Part shown: positions 1-7,807 of the stretch, in pieces
How the letters are laid out: the number at the start of each line of letters is the position of its first letter
How positions within the stretch are numbered: the first letter of the stretch is position 1
Assembly (NCBI GenBank): GCA_023249845.1
Contig: JAHFBW010000001.1
Span: forward strand, 11,545 to 55,597
DNA from: Candidatus Eiseniibacteriota bacterium
GTDB taxonomy: Bacteria > Eisenbacteria > RBG-16-71-46
Length of the DNA: 44,053 bases
Reading direction: 5' to 3'
Position numbers and translations under genes: made by a program
The notes under the pieces: model-generated
The model's database searches: none
Told to the model about the DNA's origin: nothing
What the model saw: the letters and a program-made list of their open reading frames with translations, nothing else

Positions 1-2
1 CG

Positions 3-1535
3 GACGGGCGCTCGATCGCGTTCACCATGCTCGACACGCTGCCGAAGCGAGTGAAGGAGTGGCGGAAGAAGAAGTGGGACCAGGTCGTGGAGGACGAGAT
101 CCCGCAGTACAACCACCTGTGGGTGATCGACGTCGCGTCTGGGAAGCAACGCCGGCTCACGTCGGGCACGTTCATGGTCGCCGACCCTCGCTGGTCGCCG
201 GACTCTCGCAGCATCGCGTTCGTATGGAACCCGACCGGCCGTCCGGATGACGGCAACCTCACTGACATCGCGATCGTGTCCGCTCAGGGCGCGAGTCCCG
301 CCGCGCCGCGCAAACTCGACACCATGCTGTCAGGCTCGGTCGCGTGGTCGCCCGACGGACGATGGCTCGCGTGGGCCGGCGGGAACGATCGCAGGAGCTT
401 CATCCAGAAGACGGACCTGTGGGCGGCTCCCGCGGCCGGCGGAGCGTCGGTCAAGCTGACCGCGACGTTCGACGAGGATGCGGATGCGCCGATGTGGAAT
501 GCCACGTCCGACACGCTGTTCTTCTGGAGCTCGCAGGGCGCCACGAAGCGTGTGGCGTCGGTGCCGCGCGTGGGTGGCGCCGTGTCGCTGGGGCTGGACC
601 TGGCCGGCGAGACCGCGGGTGCGGCGGTGCGAGGGCCGGGGAGCCGGGTGGCGTACGTGGCCTCGGGATGGAATCGCCCGCCCGAGGTGCACATCGCCGA
701 TCACATCAACGCGCCTTCGCGCGCGGTGTCGCGAATGCACGCGGACGCGGCCGGTTGCGCGTTCGGCGCGCAGCGCACGGTGCGCTGGAGCAGTGATGAC
801 GGCGTGCAGGTGGAAGGCGTGCTCGTGCGTCCGCCGGGGGCTCCCGAGCGCGCGGCGCTTAAGACGCTCGTGCTGCTGCACGGCGGCCCGTACAGCTCCC
901 GCTACACGATGGGTTTCCAGGTCATGGCGCAGTACATGGCCGGCCGGGGCTACCAGGTGTTCATGCCGAACTTCCGCTCGAGCGGCGGCTACGGCGCCGC
1001 GTTCATGCTGCGGAAACGCGCCGACTGGGGCGGCCAGGATTGGCGCGACGTCGAGACCGGCGTGGACAGCCTCGTGCGCTGGGGGATCGCGGACGGGAAT
1101 CGCCTGGGTGTGCTCGGCCACAGCTACGGCGGCTACCTCTCGGCCTGGGCCATCACGCACACGCTGCGCTACGACGCCGCGGTGATCTCGGCCGGCGCCA
1201 GCGATCTCGCCGCACACTGGGGACAGAGCGACATCCATCTCTACCGCGCGTACGACTTCGAGGGCCTGCCATGGGAGTCGTTCGAAAAGTGGCGCCGAAG
1301 CTCGCCGGTCGCGACCATGGGGCGCGCGAGGACGCCGACGCTCGTACTGAACGGCGAGGCTGACGTGCGCGTGCCGAACCCGCAGGCACAGGTCACGTAC
1401 CAGTCGCTGAAGGCGCTCGGCGTCCCCACCGAGTACGTCCACTACCCGCGCGAGGGGCACACCCTGCGCGAGCCGCGGCACCGGGCCGACTGGTTCACGC
1501 GCCAGGCCGACTGGTTCGACCGCTGGGTGAAGTGA
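3..1535 (+). CDS. S9 family prolyl oligopeptidase (5' partial)
   Basis: C-terminal part of a serine peptidase of the prolyl-oligopeptidase (S9, acylaminoacyl-peptidase-like) family. The reading frame is open to the window edge and the codons before the ATG at 27 read DGRSIAFT, a WD40-like propeller blade motif, so the true start lies outside the window. Blades of the beta-propeller are visible (SPDSRSIAFVWN, SPDGRWLAWAGG), followed by an alpha/beta-hydrolase domain. Counting from Met27, the nucleophile is Ser366 in GHSYGG, the acid Asp446 in GEADVRV and the base His478 in REGHT, so the triad is complete. Family members cleave short peptides or N-acylated peptides; whether this one is exported cannot be seen because the N-terminus is missing. 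It is followed by two overlapping or adjacent genes that look co-transcribed. Confidence 0.93.
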   Translation, partial: DGRSIAFTMLDTLPKRVKEWRKKKWDQVVEDEIPQYNHLWVIDVASGKQRRLTSGTFMVADPRWSPDSRSIAFVWNPTGRPDDGNLTDIAIVSAQGASPAAPRKLDTMLSGSVAWSPDGRWLAWAGGNDRRSFIQKTDLWAAPAAGGASVKLTATFDEDADAPMWNATSDTLFFWSSQGATKRVASVPRVGGAVSLGLDLAGETAGAAVRGPGSRVAYVASGWNRPPEVHIADHINAPSRAVSRMHADAAGCAFGAQRTVRWSSDDGVQVEGVLVRPPGAPERAALKTLVLLHGGPYSSRYTMGFQVMAQYMAGRGYQVFMPNFRSSGGYGAAFMLRKRADWGGQDWRDVETGVDSLVRWGIADGNRLGVLGHSYGGYLSAWAITHTLRYDAAVISAGASDLAAHWGQSDIHLYRAYDFEGLPWESFEKWRRSSPVATMGRARTPTLVLNGEADVRVPNPQAQVTYQSLKALGVPTEYVHYPREGHTLREPRHRADWFTRQADWFDRWVK

Positions 1536-1774
1536 GCGACATGGCCCGGCGCTGGATCGTCCCACTCGTCCTGTTCCTGCTGGCGCTGGCGTTCGCGCTG
1601 TGCGTGTGGCCGACGCGCTGGCGCTACGACCACATGACGGTGGACGGCGACATCGTGCCCGTGCGCATGGACCGCCTGACCGGCCGCGCCGACATGCTGC
1701 TTCCGGATCATGGTTGGGTGCCCGTGGAGGCACCTCCCGACAGCCTCGGCGACGCGACGCCGGCGAGCCTCTGA
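1532..1774 (+). CDS. Small single-pass membrane protein, unknown
   Basis: 80-residue protein with one hydrophobic segment at about residues 8-26 and a polar C-terminal tail of about 50 residues. The GTG at 1532 overlaps the upstream peptidase stop as GTGA, the usual sign of translational coupling; ATG at 1541 is an alternative start three codons in. The tail pattern DGDIVPVRMDRLTG followed by a WVPV segment resembles short membrane-anchored proteins with a small beta-rich domain, but no family is recognised. Function unknown; position suggests it belongs to the operon with the peptidase. Confidence 0.6.
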   Translation: MSDMARRWIVPLVLFLLALAFALCVWPTRWRYDHMTVDGDIVPVRMDRLTGRADMLLPDHGWVPVEAPPDSLGDATPASL

Positions 1775-1777
1775 TCG

Positions 1778-3463
1778 GTGTCGCCCGTTTCCGTGGCGCG
1801 GGATCTGGCGCGTCTCGAAGCGCTGCGCTGGACGTTCGGCGCCGCAGCGGCGCGCGAACGGCGAGCCCTGTTTCGTCGCATGCTGCGCGCGCGGCTCGGC
1901 GCCAGACCGATCGAGAGACTACACGAGCTGCTGCTCGCGGCCCGCGCCTACCCCGATCACCGCGCGACGCTGACGCTCGTCCAGGGAGCGCTCGCCGCGT
2001 TCGGGCGCCGGCCAGACGTCCGCCGCCATCGCGCAGCACTCGCGGATTCGGGGATCAGCGGCTGCGACATCCGTTTCGGGTTCTTCGCGCCCACGGCACG
2101 ACAACTCGCACGGCGCTGGCCGAAGCAGCTCGAGCTGGACGTCGCGGCACTGGAGGACCCTGACGCGCTCGAAGCGTGGCTACCGCTGCTCGCGCATGAC
2201 GCAGAGGTGCCGGGTCTGGACGAGTACGACTACGGGCTCAAGCGCTGGCTCGAACAGCTCAAGGCGCCGGGGGAAGCCACCGGTGCGTTCGTGGCGAGGG
2301 CGTTGTCCGAACGACTCCCGGACGACGCCGTGTTCGAGCGCGTCCACGACGGGTTGGGACTCGAGTACGTGTTGCGTGGAACGGCCGCGACGCCGGCGCG
2401 CACGTGTTCGACCTGGCCGGTGCGAAGCGTGCGGTTCCAGTCCACACCGTTCGCGGGCCGCCCCGATCTCGCGCTCGTCGTGGACGTGCCGCCGCGTTCC
2501 ATCCGCGCACTCTCGCTGCGCGAGGGTGAACGTGCGCTCGCGCTCGCCATGGAGGCCATGGCCACGCGTAGTCGTGATCTGGACGTGTTCGCCTGGGGCG
2601 ACGCGCGCGACGTGCGCCGCGTGGACTGCGGTGACAGCCTCGAGTTCCTCATGATCGGCGCCAAGCCCGAGCGCCGGCTCCTGCTCGAAAGCGTGTACGG
2701 GTTTCTTTCGCTCAAGAACGGAGTGCCCATCGGTTACGTCCTGACCAGCGCGCTCTACCGCTCTGCGGAGCTCGCGTTCAACGTGTTCGACACCTATCGC
2801 GGCGCCGAGGCCGGTCCGGTCTACGGCAAGGTGCTCGGCATGACGCGCGCGCTGTTCGGCACGAACGCGTTCACCATATTCCCGTACCAGTTGGGCGACG
2901 GGAACGACGAGGCCATCGAGTCGGGCGCGTGGTGGTTCTACCAGAAGCTGGGCTTCCGCCCGCGCGCGGCGGGCGCCCGTTTGATCATGCGGCGCGAGCT
3001 CTCGCGCATGGCGCGCGAACCATCGTATCGCTCGTCCGCTGGCGTTCTGCGGCGCCTCGCGCGCTCGAACCTCTATTGGCATCGCGGCCCGTCACGCCGC
3101 GACGTCATCGGGGAGCTGCCGCTCCCCTCGGCTGGGCTCGCGGTGACCCGTCTCATCACCACGCGCTTCGGGGGCGATCGTGCGCGCGCAGCGGAGACGT
3201 GTGAACGCACGGCGGCCGAGCGATTGCGCTTGCGCTCGCTCGCCGGCTGGAGCGAGTCCGAGCGGCACGCGTGGTCGCGCTGGGCCTCACTCGTGACGCT
3301 GCTGCCGGGGGTTTCGCGCTGGACACCGCGCGAGAAGGCGGCGCTCGTGAGCGTGATCCGCGCGAAGGGTGGCCGCCGCGAGGACAAGTTCGTCCACGCG
3401 TTCGACGCCCATCCGCGGCTCGGGCCCGCGCTCGCCTCGCTACTGCGCGCGACACGCGCCTGA
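1778..3463 (+). CDS. Conserved-looking protein with GNAT-like C-terminal half, unknown
   Basis: 561 residues from a GTG at 1778, three bases after the previous stop, so probably the third gene of the operon. No signal peptide or membrane segment. The N-terminal 200 residues are helical and Arg/Leu rich. A central part (about 300-415) has the look of an acetyltransferase fold: a strand-like stretch FLSLKNGVPIGYVLTSALYR, then a helix and a late YQKLGFRPRA motif, which resembles the final strand-loop of GNAT enzymes. A clear acetyl-CoA pyrophosphate loop (RxxGxG/A) is not visible, so catalytic activity is uncertain. The frame has consistent GC-rich codon use throughout, and the competing minus-strand ORFs here look like its shadows. 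Not assigned to a pathway. Confidence 0.7.
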   Translation: MSPVSVARDLARLEALRWTFGAAAARERRALFRRMLRARLGARPIERLHELLLAARAYPDHRATLTLVQGALAAFGRRPDVRRHRAALADSGISGCDIRFGFFAPTARQLARRWPKQLELDVAALEDPDALEAWLPLLAHDAEVPGLDEYDYGLKRWLEQLKAPGEATGAFVARALSERLPDDAVFERVHDGLGLEYVLRGTAATPARTCSTWPVRSVRFQSTPFAGRPDLALVVDVPPRSIRALSLREGERALALAMEAMATRSRDLDVFAWGDARDVRRVDCGDSLEFLMIGAKPERRLLLESVYGFLSLKNGVPIGYVLTSALYRSAELAFNVFDTYRGAEAGPVYGKVLGMTRALFGTNAFTIFPYQLGDGNDEAIESGAWWFYQKLGFRPRAAGARLIMRRELSRMAREPSYRSSAGVLRRLARSNLYWHRGPSRRDVIGELPLPSAGLAVTRLITTRFGGDRARAAETCERTAAERLRLRSLAGWSESERHAWSRWASLVTLLPGVSRWTPREKAALVSVIRAKGGRREDKFVHAFDAHPRLGPALASLLRATRA

Positions 3464-3483
3464 GCCCTGCACTCTCACGAGTT

Positions 3484-3670
3484 ACGTGACCCCCTCAGAT
3501 CGGTCCAGACCCTATGGGGTCATCTGGGCCGGGTACTCGAGGAAAGGGGCGCGGAGATGGCTCGCAAGCGACACACGGCCGAGGAGATCATCGGCAAGCC
3601 GCGCGCGGCCGAGGTCGAACTGGCGAAGGGCCAGAGCGCGCAGCAGGCCTGCCGTAAGATCGGGGTGACG
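3484..3670 (+). repeat. 187-nt direct repeat, copy 1 (IS3 left end)
   Basis: Matches 5474-5660 at a constant offset of 1990 bp with 8 mismatches (179/187 identical by eye). The match starts in the element end and stops sharply at 3670, where copy 1 jumps to orfB sequence and copy 2 continues with the normal orfA reading VTEQTYYR. The two copies therefore descend from the same element but were truncated differently. Confidence 0.9.
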
Positions 3671-3901
3671 ACGCTGTACATCGAGCCGGGCAGCCCATGG
3701 GAGAACGGGTACGTCGAGTCGTTCAACCTCAAGCTGCGGGACGAACTGCTCAACCGCGAGATCTTCTATACGCTGCGGGAGGCGCAGGTGCTGATCGAGG
3801 CGTGGCGGGGGGAGTACAATCAGCGACGACCGCACAGCGCCCTCGGCTACAGGCCGCCGGCGCCCGAGGCGGTCCAGGTCGCGGTGGCTCTAACTCAGTA
3901 A
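3557..3901 (+). pseudogene. IS3 transposase orfA-orfB deletion fusion
   Basis: 114-codon frame. Residues 1-38 match the orfA HTH_Tnp_1 protein (RHTAEEIIGKPRAAEVELAK ... CRKIGVT). From about residue 39 it reads as the extreme C-terminus of orfB: LYIEPGSPWENGYVESF, then QRRPHSALGYRPPAPE. The catalytic core of the rve/DDE integrase is missing: only the last acidic residue (E of VESF) is kept, both Asp residues are lost. It cannot be an active transposase. The in-frame join probably came from a deletion; an ACG trinucleotide at the junction may be microhomology. Confidence 0.85.
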
Positions 3902-3927
3902 GTGGTACGACCATCGGGGGCACGTCA

Positions 3928-4682
3928 GTGCGTTCCGGCACGTTGCCCGGGCCCCGGGTGACGATGTCGAGCACGACGCCGAGCCGAGGGGCCCTAGAGC
4001 GCGGTGGCGGCAACCTTGGTTAGCTCGGCCCGCTGCCCCGCTGTCCCGATGCAGCCAGAATCTAACCTCGGGGTGATAATCGCCCAGGGCGAAGATCGCC
4101 CACGATGATGGCCGGTCCGGGGGCGGGATTCGCTCAGTCTCTCGGCCCGTAACTCAGGTCGTCGGTGGCGGCTTGAGCCCCTGCCGAAAGCGCCCCTGAC
4201 TTCCGCTGTCCGCGAAGTGACCAGGCAAGGCCTTTCGCCCGCGCAACAGGCGTGCCCAACAGACCCCCTCTGGGCACGGGCGCTCGGCGCCGCAAGCCGA
4301 GGAGGGCTAGGGGGAGTGTGGGTGGGGAGCTCGTCGAGGCTGGCCGTGAGAATTCGCTGCGCCAAAGGCTTCCAGGTGCTACGGTCTTCGAGCGGCTCGA
4401 GGCTTCCTCAGTGACAGCCTCGCGACGCTCGTCGAGGATCGGAGAGGGACCTACACCCGTCGGAGCGCAAACGCATCCTCCCCGCGCCGCATTGGAAAGT
4501 GCCCCCCGACCTTGCCGCGGGCACGCCGGGGCGGTCACGTCCAATCGGCTCCTGGTCGGGCGCCCGACTGCCGGCCGATCGATTCCCGCTGGCGCGGCCC
4601 GAGCCCCGCCGGCATCACCGACACAATCCGGAACGCGGACGTGGCGTCAAACTTCGTGCGCAGACATCAGAGGGAGGCACCG
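3928..4682. other. 755-bp stretch without a recognisable gene
   Basis: Several ORFs cross this stretch on both strands (for example 4134-4544 minus and 4252-4686 plus) but none has a ribosome binding site with a sensible start, a known motif or coding-like composition. A small perfect hairpin GGGCGA-AGA-TCGCCC lies at 4087-4101. The last 20 bp hold the ribosome binding site of the next gene. It lies between two IS remnants and may be decayed insertion-site DNA; no RNA gene was recognised. Confidence 0.55.
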
Positions 4683-5423
4683 ATGAAAGCGTTGGCATCC
4701 GCAGCAATATTCGCGGCTGGCTTAGTGGCCGCGCTGGCCGGGGTCGCCCAGGCGGCCTCGATCGCGTACGACGGCATTCAGTACCCACCCGGCGCGCTCG
4801 CCCTGAACGGCCCGGCGTTCGGATTCTCGGGGCCGTGGGCGGCCGATCCCGGCATCGCCGTGGTGCCGGCAGGACTGGCCAGCCTGCTGGCCCTGCCGTC
4901 CGCGGGCGGCGCCGTCGCGGGGGGCTTTAACTTTCAAGCTCCCTTGTCGAGCACGCTCGCCCCGTCGCCCGGCAAGGAGTTCTGGGCATCGTTTCTGATA
5001 TTTCATGGAGCACCAAACGACGAGACGTTCATGGGTCTGTCGCCAGCCGGAGCGCCGTTCGGGGCTCCACCATCGGTGGGGTTCGGCGTACGCCTGGGAC
5101 AGTACGGGATTTTCGACGGGGGAGCGTTCACCCCCGCGCCGAAGCTGTACACGCCCAGCGGGTCGACGGACTTCCTGGTCACGCATTTCGCCGCTGGCGG
5201 CGCGACCTGGAACGTCCAACTCTACGTGAACCCGTCATCGTTCGCAGTGCCTGATCTGGTCATGAATGTGGCGCCGGTGACGTATGGAACAGTGGTGAAC
5301 CTGAATGAGACGGGATTCAAATCCGATGAGTTCCGCCTCGGCGACACGGCGAGCGACGTGGCCGCGGGCGCGACCCCCACGCACTGGACATCGTGGGGCC
5401 GAATCAAGACCATCTATCGGTGA
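4683..5423 (+). CDS. Secreted LamG-like beta-sandwich protein, unknown
   Basis: 246 residues starting at ATG 4683, preceded by GAGGGAGG; the ORF-track start at 4512 is too early because the Met at 4683 opens a classical signal peptide (MKALASAAIFAAG..., cleavage near AQA|AS at residue 24). The mature N-terminus IAYDGIQYPPGALALNG resembles the opening of exported LamG/concanavalin-like proteins of Planctomycetes and Verrucomicrobia, many of which end in a PEP-CTERM sorting tail. Here the C-terminus (SWGRIKTIYR) has no PEP-CTERM segment. No catalytic motif is visible; a carbohydrate-binding or structural surface role is only a guess. It is a lone gene between two IS3 remnants. Confidence 0.75.
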   Translation: MKALASAAIFAAGLVAALAGVAQAASIAYDGIQYPPGALALNGPAFGFSGPWAADPGIAVVPAGLASLLALPSAGGAVAGGFNFQAPLSSTLAPSPGKEFWASFLIFHGAPNDETFMGLSPAGAPFGAPPSVGFGVRLGQYGIFDGGAFTPAPKLYTPSGSTDFLVTHFAAGGATWNVQLYVNPSSFAVPDLVMNVAPVTYGTVVNLNETGFKSDEFRLGDTASDVAAGATPTHWTSWGRIKTIYR

Positions 5424-5473
5424 CGTTTCGTATCCACGGCGCCTAACTGCGACCACCTCGCTCTGTGGGGTTG

Positions 5474-5660
5474 ACGTGACCCCCTCAGATCGGTCCAGAC
5501 CCTATGGGGTCATCTGGGCCGGGTACTCGAGGAAAGGGGCACGGAGATGGCTCGCAGGCGACACACGGCCGAGGAGATCATCGGCAAGCCGCGCGCGGCC
5601 GAGGACGAACTGGCGAAGGGCCAGAACGCACAGCAGGCCTGTCGCAGGATCGGGGTGACG
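5474..5660 (+). repeat. 187-nt direct repeat, copy 2 (IS3 left end)
   Basis: Partner of 3484-3670; see that entry. Recombination between the two would remove the intervening 2 kb including the secreted protein gene at 4683. Confidence 0.9.
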
Positions 5661-5678
5661 GAACAGACCTACTACCGC
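5547..5678 (+). pseudogene. Truncated IS3 orfA
   Basis: 44 codons of an HTH_Tnp_1-type orfA (RRHTAEEIIGKPRAAEDELA ... IGVTEQTYYR). A normal orfA continues with YYRWRKEYGG; here the frame reads YYRGPRQDSG and stays open to 6398 only by chance, overlapping the real gene at 5884. Not functional. Confidence 0.82.
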
Positions 5679-5883
5679 GGCCCGCGGCAGGACTCGGGGG
5701 AAGTCGGCGTCTTCGACCGTAGCACCGCCTCGCGACGAAGCCGTGTGAATTCACCCAAGACGCGCGGCGAAGGTTCGTCACGCGCGGCGCGGGAAGGCGC
5801 GGAAAGCGAGGTGGGAGGCACTGCCAGCCAGGCCGCCGACCGGGGGGCTTCAGTGGCCCGGAGCTCTCGCCGAAAACGAAGAC

Positions 5884-6570
5884 ATGGCCCCGCCTCGCGA
5901 CGAGCAGCCCCACTGGATGGAGCGCGCACGCCAGGACGCCTTGGTGCGATCCCGCGTCGGCGTCCCCGCGGATCCCGTCGAACGGTGGAGTGGCTGGGGT
6001 CTGCTCGTCTGTGCCGTCATCGCCATCGGCTACGGTCTCGGCACGCTCTATGGGTCGGGCACGCGCGCGCTCACGCTCGACGTCACGCGCGAGCTCGAGG
6101 GCGCGCGCGGTTCCTCCACGGACGCGCGGCTCGGTCCGTTCCATCTGGAACCGGGCATGAACCCGCTGCGCTTCATCTTGAACGCCTCGCACGCTCCGCT
6201 CGGTTCCTCGCGGCGTCGCTACGAACTGGCGCTCGAGGACGACTCGGGCAGGGCCCTGTGGAACGCAAAGGGGTCTCTCGGCAGCCGCGACGACGAGGCT
6301 TCCATCGTCCTCACTCGAACGAGCCTCGCCACGTTCGACGTGCCGAAGGCGGGTGGGTACTACGTCCGGGTGCGCGGCTCGGGCGCGAGCATGGATGACC
6401 TGCGCGCGGCGACGCTCGAGTTGCGGCGGGGTGTCACGCGCGTGGACGCGCGCATCCCGTGGACATTCGGTGTGGCCGCGTTCCTGTGCCTGCTCGCGAG
6501 ACTGTTCGCCACGAACCGACGGCCGCGCGACGGCTCGGGCGAGGCCCCCGGCACGCGACTCGCCGCCTGA
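5884..6570 (+). CDS. Two-TM membrane protein with extracytoplasmic domain, unknown
   Basis: 228 residues. Hydrophobic segments near residues 38-58 (GLLVCAVIAIGYGLGTLYG) and 194-210 (GVAAFLCLLARLF) bracket a polar, beta-rich region of about 130 residues, which would face the periplasm if both segments span the membrane. No conserved motif is recognised. The start at ATG 5884 lacks a strong Shine-Dalgarno sequence but the N-terminal HWMERARQDALVRSR helix fits a cytoplasmic tail. It ends 21 bp from the convergent arginase gene. Confidence 0.65.
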   Translation: MAPPRDEQPHWMERARQDALVRSRVGVPADPVERWSGWGLLVCAVIAIGYGLGTLYGSGTRALTLDVTRELEGARGSSTDARLGPFHLEPGMNPLRFILNASHAPLGSSRRRYELALEDDSGRALWNAKGSLGSRDDEASIVLTRTSLATFDVPKAGGYYVRVRGSGASMDDLRAATLELRRGVTRVDARIPWTFGVAAFLCLLARLFATNRRPRDGSGEAPGTRLAA

Positions 6571-6591
6571 GTCTTTCGCCCGTTCGACGTG

Positions 6592-7512
6592 CTACAGGAT
6601 CGTCTTGCCCAGCGCGCTCTGCGCCAGTTCCGCAGCCAGGATCCCGGTCATGTTCTGACTGTCGAGCACGGGGTTCACCTCGACCAGGTCCAGTGCCACG
6701 ATGTTCGCGCGGTCGTTGAACATCTCCATCGCGAGATGCGCCTCGCGGTAGCTGATGCCGCCCCACACCGGCGTGCCCGTGCCGGGGGCGTCTTCGGGAT
6801 CCACCACGTCCAGGTCGAACGACAGGTGGATGCCCGCGGTGCCGTCGCTCGCGAGACGGATGGCCTCGTCCAAGACGTCGCGCATCCCGCGCTCGTCGAG
6901 GTCGCGCATGGTGTAGCAGGTCACGCCGCTCTTCTTGAGGAAATCGCGCTCGCCCGGATCCAAGTCGCGGATGCCGATGAGCACGGTATTCCGAGGTTGC
7001 ACCTTGGGCGCACGGCCGCCGAGATTGACGAGCTCGTGGTCCCCGAATCCCAGCGACACGGCCAGCGACATGCCGTGGATGTTCCCGCTCGGCGTGGTCT
7101 CGGGCGTGTTCGCGTCGCCATGCGCGTCGAACCAGATGAGCCCCAGGGATTCGCCTTTGCGCGCGTGGAAGTTCGTCGAGCCGGCCACCGAGCCGATGGC
7201 GATGCTGTGGTCGCCGCCCAGGACGAGCGGCATGCGCCCCTCGCCGAGACACTTGTCCACGCCCTTCATGAGGTCCCGGCACGCGGATAGGATGGGCTTC
7301 TTGTAGCGGAGCTTGCCGGTGCCCACCTTCTGCGTCTCCGGGATCATCACGTCCAGGTCCCCGTAGTCCTCGACCTTGTGCCCGAGGTCCTCCAGGCGCT
7401 TCTCCAGGTCGGCGATGCGGATGGCGGACGGGCCCATGTCGACCCCGCGGCGGCCCGCCCCGAGGTCGATGGGTACGCCGATCACGCCGATACTGCGCTT
7501 CTTCTTGGCCAT
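6592..7512 (-). CDS. rocF: Arginase family ureohydrolase (probable arginase)
   Basis: 306-residue enzyme of the arginase/agmatinase/formiminoglutamase family, expected to hydrolyse L-arginine to ornithine and urea with a binuclear Mn2+ centre. All metal-binding motifs are present: GGDHS at 99-103 (His102), FDAHGDANT at 128-136 (Asp129, His131, Asp133) and SFDLDVVDP at 231-239 (Asp233, Asp235). NIHGM at 144-148 and the N-terminal GVPIDLGAGRRGVDMGP are as in RocF-type arginases rather than agmatinases. Start set at ATG 7512 (MAKKKRS), not the ORF-track start at 7530. Single gene, no partner of arginine catabolism nearby. The gene symbol is by family resemblance; agmatinase activity cannot be excluded from sequence alone. 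Confidence 0.9.
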   Translation of the reverse strand: MAKKKRSIGVIGVPIDLGAGRRGVDMGPSAIRIADLEKRLEDLGHKVEDYGDLDVMIPETQKVGTGKLRYKKPILSACRDLMKGVDKCLGEGRMPLVLGGDHSIAIGSVAGSTNFHARKGESLGLIWFDAHGDANTPETTPSGNIHGMSLAVSLGFGDHELVNLGGRAPKVQPRNTVLIGIRDLDPGERDFLKKSGVTCYTMRDLDERGMRDVLDEAIRLASDGTAGIHLSFDLDVVDPEDAPGTGTPVWGGISYREAHLAMEMFNDRANIVALDLVEVNPVLDSQNMTGILAAELAQSALGKTIL

Positions 7513-7807
7513 GGCGGCCCAAGCTAACACCGCCCCACACGGGACACCACCGGCCGCGAATCATCGCGCGCGCAAATGCTTATCGCGCTCGGCCAGACCT
7601 GCTCGATCGCTCCGTCGCTCGAATTCGCACTGTTCCGCGCGCGCACGGCAGTGCTGATGACTCACGCGCTGGTACCAAAGAAGGACTGTTCAGCGACCCA
7701 CTCACGGCACCAGTCTTGCAGCTTGGCCCCGCTCACGCCGCAAGCGATCGCTCTTCAACTCGAATGGACCGAGACGTGGTCGGTTCCCCGACCCGTGAGG
7801 GTGCATT

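Larger units (their letters stand above)
3482..3927 (+). mobile_element. Internally deleted IS3-type element (MITE-like)
   Basis: 446-bp remnant carrying both ends of an IS3-family element. The left end begins TTACGTGACCCC (TGACGTGACCCC in the second copy) and the right end finishes GGGGGCACGTCA, an inverted match to it (TGACGTGNCCCC). Between them only the start of orfA and the end of orfB remain, joined in frame near 3671. No convincing target duplication was found: the bases outside the ends are CGAG and GTGC. The nonautonomous structure with two ends is MITE-like. Confidence 0.78.
5472..5678 (+). mobile_element. Truncated IS3-type element, left end only
   Basis: Second copy of the IS3-type left end, here with the intact terminus TGACGTGACCCC at 5472. 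Similarity to the orfA reading frame ends after TYYR at about 5678; the sequence then turns into unrelated DNA without orfB or a right end. The same orientation as the first copy makes 3482-5678 a direct-repeat-bounded block of about 2.2 kb. Confidence 0.8.

Noticed and set aside
330-2039. 569-aa minus-strand ORF
   Set aside because: Antiparallel to the S9 peptidase and the next two genes; Arg/Pro/Ala-rich low-complexity translation typical of a GC shadow frame.
3750-4013. Minus-strand ORF at the right end of the IS remnant
   Set aside because: Half of it is the complement of orfB and the element end; the remaining tail is too short to support a gene.
4087-4101. GGGCGA-AGA-TCGCCC as terminator
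   Set aside because: Six-bp stem, no T tract and no gene ending nearby.
4134-4544. 136-aa minus-strand ORF between the IS remnants
   Set aside because: No ribosome binding site, no motif and low-complexity composition; overlapping ORFs on other frames look equally plausible.
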